A DNA stretch of 33,997 nucleotides from Oscillospiraceae bacterium. Its GTDB lineage: Bacteria; Bacillota; Clostridia; Oscillospirales; CAG-272. Location: the NCBI GenBank assembly GCA_015064525.1, contig SVSC01000010.1, forward strand, positions 1-33,997. The letters run 5' to 3'. A program made the translations under genes and the position numbers. The notes under the pieces are model-generated. The model was given only the letters and a program-made list of their open reading frames with translations, made no database searches and was not told the DNA's origin. Within the stretch, counting starts at the first letter, position 1. Every line of letters starts with the position of its first letter. Below, piece by piece: positions 15,673-23,527 of this stretch.

Positions 15673-15722
15673 CAAAAAACCTCCGGGAAATTACAGATTC
15701 ATTCATCTATATTTTCCCGGAG
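15673..15722 (-). promoter_or_regulatory. Leader hairpin containing the dacB ribosome binding site
   Basis: On the minus strand the arms 15713-15722 and 15681-15690 form a perfect 10-bp stem; an inner AGAT/ATCT pairing extends it within the 22-base loop. The 3' arm contains most of the GGAGG used by dacB and is followed by G and six T (15674-15680). The structure can therefore act as an intrinsic terminator after ytfJ, or hide the ribosome binding site, or both. Confidence 0.65.
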
Positions 15723-15787
15723 TTCGGTTTATGTCAGCCGAGGCTGATTTTACGGCGTGCTATGGGATTTCGATGGGGAAGCCTTGA

Positions 15788-16267
15788 TCAGTCCTTCTTG
15801 TTCTTCTTTTTCTTGGACTTCTTAGCGTTGCCCTCGTTATCAAACTCCAGTTCAGCGATGTCCTCGTCCTCGGCATCGTCATCGCCTGCGATGGCGCTTC
15901 TGATTCTTCCGATGATTTCGGGAGCGCGGGTGATCATATCGGCAATCTGGTCAACGGGACCCATTTCGGTGGGCGCCACGGGGATCACCTCGATTCGGGT
16001 GTCGGGATAGATGGTGAGGAAGCCAACGGGAGTAACGGTCACGCCGGTTCCGCCGCCGCCGCCGAAGTTCTTGTGTCCGTCATACTCGGATGCGGGGAGA
16101 TCCAAACCGCCGGAGGCGAAGCCCATTGCCACCTTGGAGATCGGGATGATCGTAACCCCGTTGTCAAGGCAGATGGGATCGCCCACGATCGTTTCGGTGT
16201 TCATCACCGTGCGGGCATCCTTGAGTGCGTTGGAGATCAATTCTTTGATGGAGTTCTGGTTTTCCAT
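15788..16267 (-). CDS. ytfJ: Spore protein YtfJ (GerW family)
   Basis: YtfJ/GerW proteins are made during sporulation and needed for normal spore germination in Bacillus. The 159-residue product has the family core: IGDPI-like segment (TIVGDPICLDNGVTIIPISKVAMGF in pieces), a Gly-rich stretch NFGGGGGTGVTVTPVGFL and YPDTRIEVIP. The C-terminus is acidic then runs into Lys residues (KKSKKKKNKKD), which is longer and more charged than usual. The ATG at 16267 is preferred to an in-frame TTG three codons upstream; AAAGGA lies before it. It sits between a DUF2953 gene and dacB, the standard clostridial arrangement. Confidence 0.93.
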   Translation of the reverse strand: MENQNSIKELISNALKDARTVMNTETIVGDPICLDNGVTIIPISKVAMGFASGGLDLPASEYDGHKNFGGGGGTGVTVTPVGFLTIYPDTRIEVIPVAPTEMGPVDQIADMITRAPEIIGRIRSAIAGDDDAEDEDIAELEFDNEGNAKKSKKKKNKKD

Positions 16268-16328
16268 GATTTTCAATCCTTTCGTTTATGTGAAAAAATT
16301 TGATTACTGATTTGTGAAGAGGGAAGCG

Positions 16329-17066
16329 TTAAGCCTGCTCTGCGGCGGCGCGTTCCTCTCGTTTTGCCCGAGCGGCTGCTCGGCGTTCCTCCCTTGCTTG
16401 CTTTGCGGCAAGGCGTCGGGTTGCTCTGAAGATGGCTTTTTCCTGCTCCTCGCGGTAGGCGTCGTACATATGGAAAATGACGATCAGCGCGTGGAAGAGG
16501 GACATTTTCAAAGCGATATCAACGTCGGCATCGGATTGCCCCGTCACATAGTCGGGCGTAACGGTAATGGCTTTCTTGTGCCGTTCAATGGGAGCAATCT
16601 GGGTGTGGATCCATTGCATAATAGAGGCGGTGATCCCAACCGTGGCGCCGTAGAGAAGGGCAGTTTGCGCCGCGTCGCTTGCCGCAACCCGAAGGTGGAA
16701 GCGGTGAACGGTGATGTGGAGCTTTCCGCCAACGTGGTCTCTTGCCTGTTTGATCAGAGAAAAGACGGTTTGCAGATTGTCCAGCATATTCGGCACCGGT
16801 TTTCCTGCCGCTCTGTCGGCTTGGTTCTTTTTCTTTTTCTGACGTCGCTTGGCAAGATTTTTCTTGATCCAGCGTGCCTCTGCCTGGTTTTCCGCGGCGT
16901 CGTATTTCATGGGATAGAGCCAGAATCGAATCCCGCCAACCGAGAACACCACCTTAACCGTGTTCTTCACGCGGATCTTGATTCTTGCCTTACCCAGGAA
17001 AAGCACCGCCAGAAGGATCACAAGCAGGGCGGCGAGAACGCCGAAGATGATCCAAAGTGTTTTCAT
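16329..17066 (-). CDS. DUF2953 family membrane-anchored protein
   Basis: A 245-residue protein with one N-terminal membrane segment (residues 4-24) and a mostly basic soluble part. The order FSVGGIRFWLYP ... KLHITVHRFHLRVAASDAAQTALLYGATVGITASI ... ITVTPDY matches the DUF2953 family, of unknown function, regularly found between scpB and ytfJ in Clostridia and Bacilli. The C-terminal 35 residues are an Arg/Ala/Glu-rich helix (RRLAAKQAREERRAAARAK). AAGGAG precedes the ATG. Because it travels with ytfJ it is assumed to be spore-associated; no activity can be proposed. Confidence 0.85.
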   Translation of the reverse strand: MKTLWIIFGVLAALLVILLAVLFLGKARIKIRVKNTVKVVFSVGGIRFWLYPMKYDAAENQAEARWIKKNLAKRRQKKKKNQADRAAGKPVPNMLDNLQTVFSLIKQARDHVGGKLHITVHRFHLRVAASDAAQTALLYGATVGITASIMQWIHTQIAPIERHKKAITVTPDYVTGQSDADVDIALKMSLFHALIVIFHMYDAYREEQEKAIFRATRRLAAKQAREERRAAARAKREERAAAEQA

Positions 17067-17094
17067 AGCTGTTTCTCCTTCAGATGTTGTTCGT

Positions 17095-17853
17095 TCATGG
17101 CTCTTCGGAGCCTGCGTGAGCGGTTGTGAGGGTTACGGTGTCCGCATCGGTTGGAGCGGCTCCGTTCTCAAAGATCACGTTGGTTTCCTCGGTGTCCACC
17201 GCCTCGGTATATTCCTTGCCTTCCGGTTCGGGTTCCTCCTCGTTGGAGGGAAGCTCCAGCTCCACCTTCAGCTGCTCTGCCTGTGCGGCGGTGCTGAGCG
17301 CTTCGGTTTCTGGAAGCTCGTCCAGCGAATTGATGCCGAACACCCGCAGGAACTTATCGGTGGTAACGTAGAGCATGGGGCGCCCGGGGGCATCCAGTCT
17401 GCCTGCCGCCTCGATCAAGCCCTTGTCGAGCAGAGAGTTGACCGCGTAGGAGCTGTCCACGCCTCTCACCAGATCCACAAAGGTTCTGGTTACGGGTTGG
17501 TTATAGGCAACCACGGCAAGCACCTCCATGGAGGATGCCGAAAGGTTTCCGCCTCTTCGGATTCCCAGCGCCTCACGGATGTAGGGAGCGTATTGCTCCT
17601 TGGTGCAGAGCTGACAGGTGGTGGGGTAGATCATGAGCATGATCCCCGAGGGGATTTCCTCGCTCTCATATTTTTTCGCAAGCTCCTTTACCATGGTTTT
17701 CACGTCCTTCACCGAGAGACTCAGCACCTCCGCAAGCTTGTCATAGCGAACGGGGTAGCCTGCGGCAAAGAGGATCGCCTCAATGGCTTGATGGATCTCA
17801 CGGGCGCTCTCAAGGGGCGGCGTGAGGGTTGATTGCTGTTTTTTTTCTTCCAT
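17095..17853 (-). CDS. scpB: Segregation and condensation protein ScpB
   Basis: Winged-helix subunit that dimerises and, with kleisin ScpA, completes the SMC condensin. The 252-residue product shows two winged-helix units (IEAILFAAGYPVRYDKLAEVL and SASSMEVLAVVAYNQPVTR, then RGVDSSYAVNSLLDKGLIE, GRPMLYVTTDKFLRVFGI), followed by an acidic 70-residue tail that is longer than usual. No Shine-Dalgarno lies at normal distance (the nearest AAGGA is 16 bases away); the ATG is 6 bases after the scpA stop, so translation probably depends on coupling with scpA. Confidence 0.95.
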   Translation of the reverse strand: MEEKKQQSTLTPPLESAREIHQAIEAILFAAGYPVRYDKLAEVLSLSVKDVKTMVKELAKKYESEEIPSGIMLMIYPTTCQLCTKEQYAPYIREALGIRRGGNLSASSMEVLAVVAYNQPVTRTFVDLVRGVDSSYAVNSLLDKGLIEAAGRLDAPGRPMLYVTTDKFLRVFGINSLDELPETEALSTAAQAEQLKVELELPSNEEEPEPEGKEYTEAVDTEETNVIFENGAAPTDADTVTLTTAHAGSEEP

Positions 17854-17859
17854 ATATAG

Positions 17860-19005
17860 TTACGGTTGTCCTTCGTTGGATTTGTTGTTTTCGGATTGTC
17901 GATCGGAAAGCTCTCTGGAACGCTCTGCCATGTGGGAAATGATTTCGGTCATGTCCAAGCCGATGTCATCCAGCAGATCCTCATCCTGCTCGGAAAGCTG
18001 ATCCTCCAGAATGGCGGTGATCTTGTCCTCCTCGTCCAGATCGGAGTCGTCGTCGGGGATTTCGGATCGGATCAAAAGCTCGTTCTCCTTGGCGCGGCGG
18101 CGCTCCTCAGCGCGGCGCGCGCGTTCCTCGGCGCGAAGCCGTTTCTTTTCTGCCAGCTTCTGCTCGCGAATGATCCTGCGCTGCTCGCGGTGCATCTCCG
18201 CCTTGGAGGACAGAGGAATGGGCTCGTTGGGATCGTAGACCTTAGGCTCCCGAGGCTTTTCGTCCGCGGGATTGTCGTTCACCGAGAAGACCGTGTTGGT
18301 TCCGTGAACGGCGTCCTGATAGTCGGATTCCTCGATGAGAATTTTTCGCACCTTCACCAGCTCCAGAATCCCCAAAAAGATGGCGATCAGGTCGGGAAGG
18401 GAGGTGGCATCGGAAAGAATTTCCTTCATGGAGGTGGCAGGCTTTTTTTCCATGCGGTGCAAAATGCCAACGATCTTGATCTCAACGGGAACGATTGGCT
18501 TTGCGATCATGGGAGCAAAGACTGTTTTTTCCACCTTCGGGCGGCTTTCGTTGGCTGCGATGATTCGCCGTACCGCAAGACAAAGAGAGGTGACCTGCTG
18601 ATCCGCAACGTAGGAGGTGTCCACCGAGATTTCGTCGGTATCCTTTGCCATACGTCCGCTGAAGATCTGATAAAGCTCCGACATTTTTGCGGCAGCTTGC
18701 TTTGCCTGCTGGAAGCGCAACAGTGCGTCCGCCAGCTCGGCGCGAGGATCCTTTTCCTCCTCCTGAGGACGGGGCAGGAGCATCTTGCTTTTGATCCGCA
18801 TCAGCTCGCTTGCCATCACGATAAACTCGCCCGCGATCTCCATGTCCATGCTCTGCGCCATGCGGAGATACTCCAGATACTGGTCGCAGATCAGGGCAAT
18901 GGGAATGTCCTGAATATTCACTTTGTTTTTTTGGATCAGCGTGAGCAGAAGATCCAGCGGACCAACAAACTCGAACTGCTCCAATCGGTATGTGAGGGCT
19001 TCCAT
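17860..19005 (-). CDS. scpA: Segregation and condensation protein ScpA (kleisin) with long C-terminal tail
   Basis: ScpA bridges the heads of SMC. The first 230 residues are a normal ScpA: EFVGPLDLLLTLIQKNKVNIQDIPIALI at the N-terminus, EFIVMASELMRIKSKMLLP, and the winged-helix end LPDLIAIFLGILELVKVRKI. The protein is 381 residues, about 130 more than typical. The extra part is an Arg/Glu/Lys coiled coil (about 270-310, HREQRRIIREQKLAEKKRLR...) and an acidic Asp/Glu segment before a polar end. AAGGAG lies 5 bases before the ATG. It is transcribed with lon-engB-M50 upstream and scpB downstream. Confidence 0.95.
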   Translation of the reverse strand: MEALTYRLEQFEFVGPLDLLLTLIQKNKVNIQDIPIALICDQYLEYLRMAQSMDMEIAGEFIVMASELMRIKSKMLLPRPQEEEKDPRAELADALLRFQQAKQAAAKMSELYQIFSGRMAKDTDEISVDTSYVADQQVTSLCLAVRRIIAANESRPKVEKTVFAPMIAKPIVPVEIKIVGILHRMEKKPATSMKEILSDATSLPDLIAIFLGILELVKVRKILIEESDYQDAVHGTNTVFSVNDNPADEKPREPKVYDPNEPIPLSSKAEMHREQRRIIREQKLAEKKRLRAEERARRAEERRRAKENELLIRSEIPDDDSDLDEEDKITAILEDQLSEQDEDLLDDIGLDMTEIISHMAERSRELSDRQSENNKSNEGQP

Positions 19006-19032
19006 GGAGACTCCTTGGTGAAAAAAGTTGTT

Positions 19033-19758
19033 TTATCTGATCATCTGAAAAACCAGCCTTACGATGGGGTTGATGATCGAGGACGACAGCCATTCGGCGG
19101 CAATTCCAAAGGGGGAAAGCCCGAAGCGGGAAAGCACCACCATCAAAATCAGCGTGCCGTACATGATCTCGCGCTCGTAGCGCATGATCCCGAAATAGTA
19201 TTTGTCGGGGAGGAACGCGAACGCCACGCGGGAGCCATCAAAGGGGGGAATGGGGATCATATTGAAAACGGCGTAAAGGAAATTGATATAGCCGCTGAAC
19301 TCAAAGGCTGTGTAAAGGATGCTCATGAGAGAAACGGCTACCCAAGAGCCTCCCGCAAAATAGGCGTTGCCATAGAGATCTGCGTGAATTCCGCCGCAAA
19401 TACCTGCCAGCAGGGAGAAAAGCACACCCAAAAGAAGATTGGATAAGGGACCTGCCAGCGCCGTAATTGCCATGCCTCGCTTGGGATCGCGGAAATAGCG
19501 GGGATTCACGGGAACAGGCTTTGCCCAGCCGTAGCCCACCAACAGCAGCATGATCAAACCAACGGGGTCCAGATGGCGGATGGGGTTCAGCGTGAGTCTG
19601 CCCAGATTGTGGGCGGTGGGATCGCCGCATTTCCACGCGGCAAAGCCGTGAGCCGTTTCGTGAACCGAAAGCGCCAGCATCATGGCGGGTACCACAATGA
19701 TCAGGGAAAGCAGGATCTCAAATGGGGAATTGCCCGATTGCAATAGGGATAGGATCAT
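19033..19758 (-). CDS. Site-2 protease-like M50 membrane metallopeptidase
   Basis: A 241-residue polytopic protein of the M50 zinc protease family. The zinc-binding HETAH motif (H33-E34...H37) lies in the first membrane segment, and the third ligand region NMIPIPPFDGSRV in a later one. Also typical are the LGRLTLNPIRHLDPVG loop and ALAGPLSNLLL. Such rhomboid-sized M50 proteins accompany scpAB in many Firmicutes, and their substrate is unknown. AGGAG precedes the ATG. It lies 39 bases after engB and 27 before scpA. Confidence 0.92.
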   Translation of the reverse strand: MILSLLQSGNSPFEILLSLIIVVPAMMLALSVHETAHGFAAWKCGDPTAHNLGRLTLNPIRHLDPVGLIMLLLVGYGWAKPVPVNPRYFRDPKRGMAITALAGPLSNLLLGVLFSLLAGICGGIHADLYGNAYFAGGSWVAVSLMSILYTAFEFSGYINFLYAVFNMIPIPPFDGSRVAFAFLPDKYYFGIMRYEREIMYGTLILMVVLSRFGLSPFGIAAEWLSSSIINPIVRLVFQMIR

Positions 19759-19797
19759 ACGAACGCTCCTGTTAAATTTGCTTTGGCTGCTTGACTC

Positions 19798-20406
19798 TCA
19801 GAGCTTGACACCCGTGTACGCCGAGATCAGCTTCCAAAGCTCCTGTCTACCCTCGGTTTTCAGCGAGGAGTAGAAAAGAACGGGGGTTTCTTTGGGAATC
19901 AAAGGGTGATTGGCAAACAGCTCCTCGGATTTTTTTCGCTCGGTAGCGTTGAGCTTGTCGGCCTTGGTTGCCACCACGAAAAAGGGAAGACCCGTTTGGA
20001 TCAGGTAATCCAGCATCATCTCGTCGTCTGCCGTGGGGCCGATGCGGCTGTCGATCAGCTGGATCACGGGACCCACGCGGTCGATGTTTTTGTTATCGGT
20101 GAAATATCCGTCGGTCAATTGTGACCAAACTGCCTGATCCTCCGCGCGACGCTTGGCAAAGCCATAGCCCGGGAGATCCACGAAAAAGAGCTTTTTATCA
20201 ATTTCGTAGAAGTTGACCGTGATGGTTTTTCCGGGAGCCGCGCTGACTCTTGCCAGCGATTTCCGATTGAGCAGGGAATTGATCAGCGAGCTTTTGCCCA
20301 CGTTGGACCTGCCCGAAAAAGCCACCTGCGGAATGGGGTCGCCCGGAAACTGACGGGTGAAGCCCGCGCTGATCCGCAAGGATACGTTGTTCAGATTCAG
20401 TGCCAT
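19798..20406 (-). CDS. engB: Ribosome biogenesis GTP-binding protein EngB/YsxC
   Basis: Essential GTPase of late 50S subunit assembly. The 202 residues show G1 GRSNVGKS (32-39), the G2 Thr in the GKTITVNFY region, G3 DLPGYG and G4 TKADK, and the family's N-terminal FPGDPIPQVAFSG. Start at 20406 with AAAGG upstream. It follows lon by 33 bases; the lon-engB pair is the same as in Bacillus (lonA-ysxC). Confidence 0.96.
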   Translation of the reverse strand: MALNLNNVSLRISAGFTRQFPGDPIPQVAFSGRSNVGKSSLINSLLNRKSLARVSAAPGKTITVNFYEIDKKLFFVDLPGYGFAKRRAEDQAVWSQLTDGYFTDNKNIDRVGPVIQLIDSRIGPTADDEMMLDYLIQTGLPFFVVATKADKLNATERKKSEELFANHPLIPKETPVLFYSSLKTEGRQELWKLISAYTGVKL

Positions 20407-20439
20407 AGGATGCCTTTCTATGTTGGGGATCCGTTGTTT

Positions 20440-22869
20440 TCAGCCTTGGGAATGGAAATGGATCCGCGTGGTTTGGGAGGCGGAATTGGGCAGGTACACC
20501 GATGCGGCAACCGCCTTTTCGGATTCGGCGGTGGCGGTAGGTTGCGGCACCAGCGCGTGATTCAGAACCTCCTCAGCCCTTTTGCAGGGAATAAAGGTGA
20601 GGTTTTCTTTTGCCAGCGGGTCGATTTCCTCCAGATCCCGCAGATTTGCCTCGGGGATCAGAACGGTGGTTGCGCCCGCCGTGTATGCCGCCATGGTTTT
20701 TTCCTTCAAGCCGCCAATGGGAAGTACGTTTCCGCGGAGGCTGACCTCTCCCGTCATGGCAACGTGAGAGCGAACGGGGGTATCGGTCAAGGCGCTCACA
20801 AGCGCGGTGACCATGGTAACGCCCGCGGAGGGGCCGTCCTTGGGAGTGGCTCCCTCGGGGAAGTGGATGTGAATATCCTTGGTTTTATAGAAGTCGGTTG
20901 GAATGCCGTAGCGAGCGGCAATCGACCGAACGTAGCTCACGGCGATCTGCGCGGATTCCTTCATCACGTCGCCCAAAGAGCCGGTTGTCTCGATCTTTCC
21001 GCTTCCCTCCAGAACGGCAACCTCCACCTTCAGGAGAGAGCCGCCCAGCTCGGTGTAGGCAAGCCCGTTGACGCATCCAATCTGATCGTCGATGTCAACC
21101 GTTTCGGGCAGAAGCTTGCGAACCCCCAGATAGGATTCCACGTCGGCGGCGTCGATCACCACCCGACCGCAGTCCTCGGCAAGCAATTTTTTTCCTGCCT
21201 TGCGGCAAAGGCTTGCGATAGCGCGCTCCAAATTACGAACGCCTGCCTCGCGGGTGTAGTAGTCGATGATCTCTGTCAAGGCTGCCTCGGTGATCCGCAG
21301 GGTTCTGCGACTGAGCCCGTGGCGCCGCAGCTGCTTGGGGATCAGGTGATCCTTGGCAATCTCCAGCTTTTCTCGCTTGGTGTAGATGCTCAACTGAATG
21401 ATTTCCATTCGATCCAGAAGAGGGCGGGGGATATTTTCAAGTGAATTGGCGGTGGCGATGAACATACAGTGAGAAAGATCGAAGGGAAGCTCCACGAAAT
21501 GATCGCGGAATGCCTTGTTCTGCTCGCCGTCCAGCACCTCCAGCATGGCGGAGGTGGGATCGCCGTGACCGTCGCGGCTCATTTTGTCGATCTCGTCCAG
21601 CAGGATCATCGGATTTTTCACGCCTGCTTGGGTGAGCGCCGAAATGATCCGTCCGGGCATGGCGCCGATATAGGTTTTTCTGTGACCGCGAATGTCCGCC
21701 TCGTCCCGCACGCCGCCCAGAGAGATTCGCACGTACTTGCGGTTCATTGCCTTGGCGATCGACGCGGCGATGGAGGTTTTTCCCACGCCGGGAGGGCCGA
21801 CCAGACAAAGAATCTGGTTTCTTAATTCGGGGTTCAGCTGCTTTACGGCAATGTACTCAACGATCCGCTCCTTCACCTTTTCCAGTCCGTTGTGGTCGTT
21901 GTCCAGCACCTTTTGCACGTTGGTGAAGTTTACGCGGTCCTTGGTGGTTTTTTTCCAAGGAATATCCAGGCAGGTGTCCAGATAGTTGGCGATCACGGTT
22001 GCCTCGGCAGAGCCGAAGGGTGCCTTTGAGAGACGGTCAACCTCCTTGAGCAGCTTTTCCTCCACCTCTTGGGGAAGGGCTGCTTCCAGAATTCGATGGC
22101 GGAACTCTTCCACGTCGGAGCCCTCGCCCAGCTCCTCCTGGATCACCTTCATTTGCTCCCGCAGGTAGTATTCCTGCTGGTTGCGGTTCATGCGGGCGTT
22201 CACCTTGCGGCGAATGGATGCCTCCTCCGCAAGAATGGCGGATTCCTGCTGCAGCATCAATAAGAGAACCTCGGTTCTCGCGAAGGGATCGAAGCATTCC
22301 AGAACCGTTTGCTTGTCGGGCGTTTTCACCAGGAGATTTCCCGCGATAAAGTCGGCAAGGAGCGCGGGATCCTCCAATTGCTTGGCGGAGGTGACCAGAT
22401 CGGCGGAGGCGGAGGGGAGAAAGTGGAGATTGCTTTCCAGCGCGTCCAGCAGCTCCCGCACGCAAGCCGTTCCGCGAACCCCGCCGTTGTCGGGGAGATA
22501 AACGCTTTTGCAAATCAGATCCGCTTCCAGCAAATCTCCCGTTTTATGAAATTCCGTTACCACCGCGCGGGTAAACCCTTCCGCGATCACGCGGGTGTTT
22601 CCCTCGGGGGTTCGGAGCATTTGTTTAATCTTCGCCACGGTGCCAACGCGATAGAGCTGATCCTCGCGGGGGTTGGCGCTGGCGGACAGGCTTTCACAAG
22701 CCGTTACCAGAAACAGCAGGGCATTTCCGATGCTTGCTTTTTTCAGAGCGGCGGAGGAGGCGTCGTCCGTAATCTCGAAGTTAATGGGAATGGACGGGAA
22801 CGCCACGGTGTCACGAAGAACGGCAACGGGAAGCGTGATCTGTTCGGCTTTTTCGATATAAGAGGGCAT
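20440..22869 (-). CDS. lon: ATP-dependent protease La (Lon)
   Basis: Cytoplasmic AAA+ serine protease degrading misfolded and regulatory proteins. The 809-residue product has the N-terminal substrate-binding domain ([13 protein letters not shown]), the AAA+ module with Walker A GPPGVGKT (358-365) and Walker [10 protein letters not shown], and the proteolytic domain with catalytic S681 in DGPSAG and Lys in [12 protein letters not shown]-terminal polar tail of about 30 residues is extra. The ATG at 22869 is chosen because AAGGA lies before it; the longer frame to 22902 would begin with TTG. It heads the minus-strand cluster and has two possible promoters. Confidence 0.97.
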   Translation of the reverse strand: MPSYIEKAEQITLPVAVLRDTVAFPSIPINFEITDDASSAALKKASIGNALLFLVTACESLSASANPREDQLYRVGTVAKIKQMLRTPEGNTRVIAEGFTRAVVTEFHKTGDLLEADLICKSVYLPDNGGVRGTACVRELLDALESNLHFLPSASADLVTSAKQLEDPALLADFIAGNLLVKTPDKQTVLECFDPFARTEVLLLMLQQESAILAEEASIRRKVNARMNRNQQEYYLREQMKVIQEELGEGSDVEEFRHRILEAALPQEVEEKLLKEVDRLSKAPFGSAEATVIANYLDTCLDIPWKKTTKDRVNFTNVQKVLDNDHNGLEKVKERIVEYIAVKQLNPELRNQILCLVGPPGVGKTSIAASIAKAMNRKYVRISLGGVRDEADIRGHRKTYIGAMPGRIISALTQAGVKNPMILLDEIDKMSRDGHGDPTSAMLEVLDGEQNKAFRDHFVELPFDLSHCMFIATANSLENIPRPLLDRMEIIQLSIYTKREKLEIAKDHLIPKQLRRHGLSRRTLRITEAALTEIIDYYTREAGVRNLERAIASLCRKAGKKLLAEDCGRVVIDAADVESYLGVRKLLPETVDIDDQIGCVNGLAYTELGGSLLKVEVAVLEGSGKIETTGSLGDVMKESAQIAVSYVRSIAARYGIPTDFYKTKDIHIHFPEGATPKDGPSAGVTMVTALVSALTDTPVRSHVAMTGEVSLRGNVLPIGGLKEKTMAAYTAGATTVLIPEANLRDLEEIDPLAKENLTFIPCKRAEEVLNHALVPQPTATAESEKAVAASVYLPNSASQTTRIHFHSQG

Positions 22870-22921
22870 TTCGGATCCTTTCAGGGGAATGTTTGGAATC
22901 AAATTCCATAGTCAATACAGT

Positions 22922-22950
22922 ATTATAACACACTTTCGAGGAAATTTCCA
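22922..22950 (-). promoter_or_regulatory. Proximal promoter of lon
   Basis: Minus strand: -10 TATAAT (22922-22927), and 17 bases upstream TGGAAA (22945-22950), a 4-of-6 match to the -35 consensus. The start would be near 22915, about 45 bases before the lon ATG. I see no HrcA CIRCE or clear CtsR site. Confidence 0.5.
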
Positions 22951-22980
22951 TAGGTTTTGCAAAAAAAGTTTTAAAAAAAC

Positions 22981-23136
22981 AAAAAAACTTCAATATATAT
23001 TGGAAAATCGTCCTGAAAATCAAAATTGCACACCGATCCTGCCGATTCCGCGCGGGGATGTCATGAGCTTGACATTTCGCAGAGCCGAGCATCGCAGTGT
23101 GCAACAAAGGGAACCTGCCGACGATTGCCGACAGCA
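22981..23136 (-). ncRNA. Candidate structured small RNA between lon and infC
   Basis: A good promoter (23142-23170) points into this stretch on the minus strand. The predicted RNA of about 150 bases has an 8-bp stem TTGCACAC/GTGTGCAA (arms 23097-23104 and 23026-23033), continued after a 2-base bulge by CGAT/ATCG (23091-23094 and 23034-23037). Inside it a hairpin TGTCA/TGACA sits near 23060-23075. It ends at an AT-only palindrome (22991-23002) followed by seven T and, one base later, seven more. No ribosome binding site and plausible protein were found. It matches none of the RNA families I know (6S, SRP, tmRNA, RNase P, T-box). It may instead be a long lon leader. Confidence 0.35.
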
Positions 23137-23141
23137 TAACT

Positions 23142-23170
23142 ATTATACATCATCGGCGTCGATTTGTAAA
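23142..23170 (-). promoter_or_regulatory. Strong minus-strand promoter upstream of the candidate RNA/lon leader
   Basis: Minus strand: TTTACA (23165-23170), 17 bases, TATAAT (23142-23147). The start would be near 23135, some 265 bases upstream of the lon ATG. Confidence 0.65.
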
Positions 23171-23278
23171 TTATCAATTGTGACGAATTTCCACGATTTT
23201 TTTTGTGAAAAAACATACGTGTAAAAAATAAGGCTCAAAAACGGAGATTTTTTTGTTGGTTTTTTCGATAGACATCAT

Positions 23279-23309
23279 GTCGCTCATCCGGTGTGAGTCG
23301 ACGTTTTTT
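23279..23309 (+). terminator. Orphan intrinsic terminator on the plus strand
   Basis: GTCG-CTCA (23279-23286), a 7-base loop, TGAG (23294-23297), one bulged T, CGAC (23299-23302), G, then six T (23304-23309). It reads as a normal plus-strand terminator, 41 bases before the infC -35. No plus-strand gene lies upstream of it in 22870-23278, since lon is on the other strand. Confidence 0.6.
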
Positions 23310-23349
23310 CAATGAACAAAAGAAAAAATAAAAAAAATTCAAAAAGCCC

Positions 23350-23378
23350 TTGACAAAGCGGGGTGTGTGTGGTATAAT
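23350..23378 (+). promoter_or_regulatory. Perfect sigma-A promoter of the infC-rpmI-rplT operon
   Basis: TTGACA (23350-23355), 17 bases, TATAAT (23373-23378), full consensus. The start would be near 23385, giving a leader of about 143 bases before infC. Confidence 0.9.
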
Positions 23379-23384
23379 AACCGA

Positions 23385-23510
23385 GTAAAACGAAGCAGAG
23401 CCTCTCCGCTCTCACCTTGGCGCAACGGCGCGACCCGGGTTGATATGGCTTGATCCTGCCTTGGCAGGAGTATTCCGTGCGGAGACTTTGTCTTTGTACG
23501 GTATTTTTTG
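23385..23510 (+). promoter_or_regulatory. L20-type leader with attenuator upstream of infC
   Basis: Ribosomal protein L20 represses its own operon in Firmicutes through a structured leader that ends in a terminator. Here the terminator is CCGTGC/GTACGG (23475-23480 with 23496-23501) with an inner AGAC/GTCT (23483-23486, 23490-23493), followed by TATTTTTT (23502-23509). The alternative fold is also visible: TCTCCGC (23403-23409) can pair with GCGGAGA (23479-23485), which breaks the terminator stem. A CCTGCC/GGCAGG hairpin (23455-23468) lies between. Identification rests on these pairings and the operon; I could not run a covariance model. Confidence 0.8.
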
Positions 23511-23527
23511 TTTGGAGGTGTTGAACT

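Noticed and set aside
17866-19446. 526-codon plus-strand open frame opposite scpA and the M50 gene
   Set aside because: It is antisense to two clearly identified genes and has the His/Gly/Leu-rich composition of a reverse-frame shadow, without a recognisable domain.
20410-21444. 344-codon plus-strand open frame opposite lon
   Set aside because: Shadow of the lon protease domain; all conserved motifs are on the minus strand.
23069-23074. TTGACA on the plus strand as the -35 of a transcript ending at 23309
   Set aside because: No acceptable -10 lies at 16-18 bases; the hexamer is part of the hairpin inside the candidate small RNA.
22811-23137. 108-codon minus-strand open frame overlapping the lon start and the lon-infC gap
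   Set aside because: It runs through T-rich, low-complexity sequence and into lon in another frame, has no ribosome binding site and resembles no protein; a structured RNA explains the stretch better.
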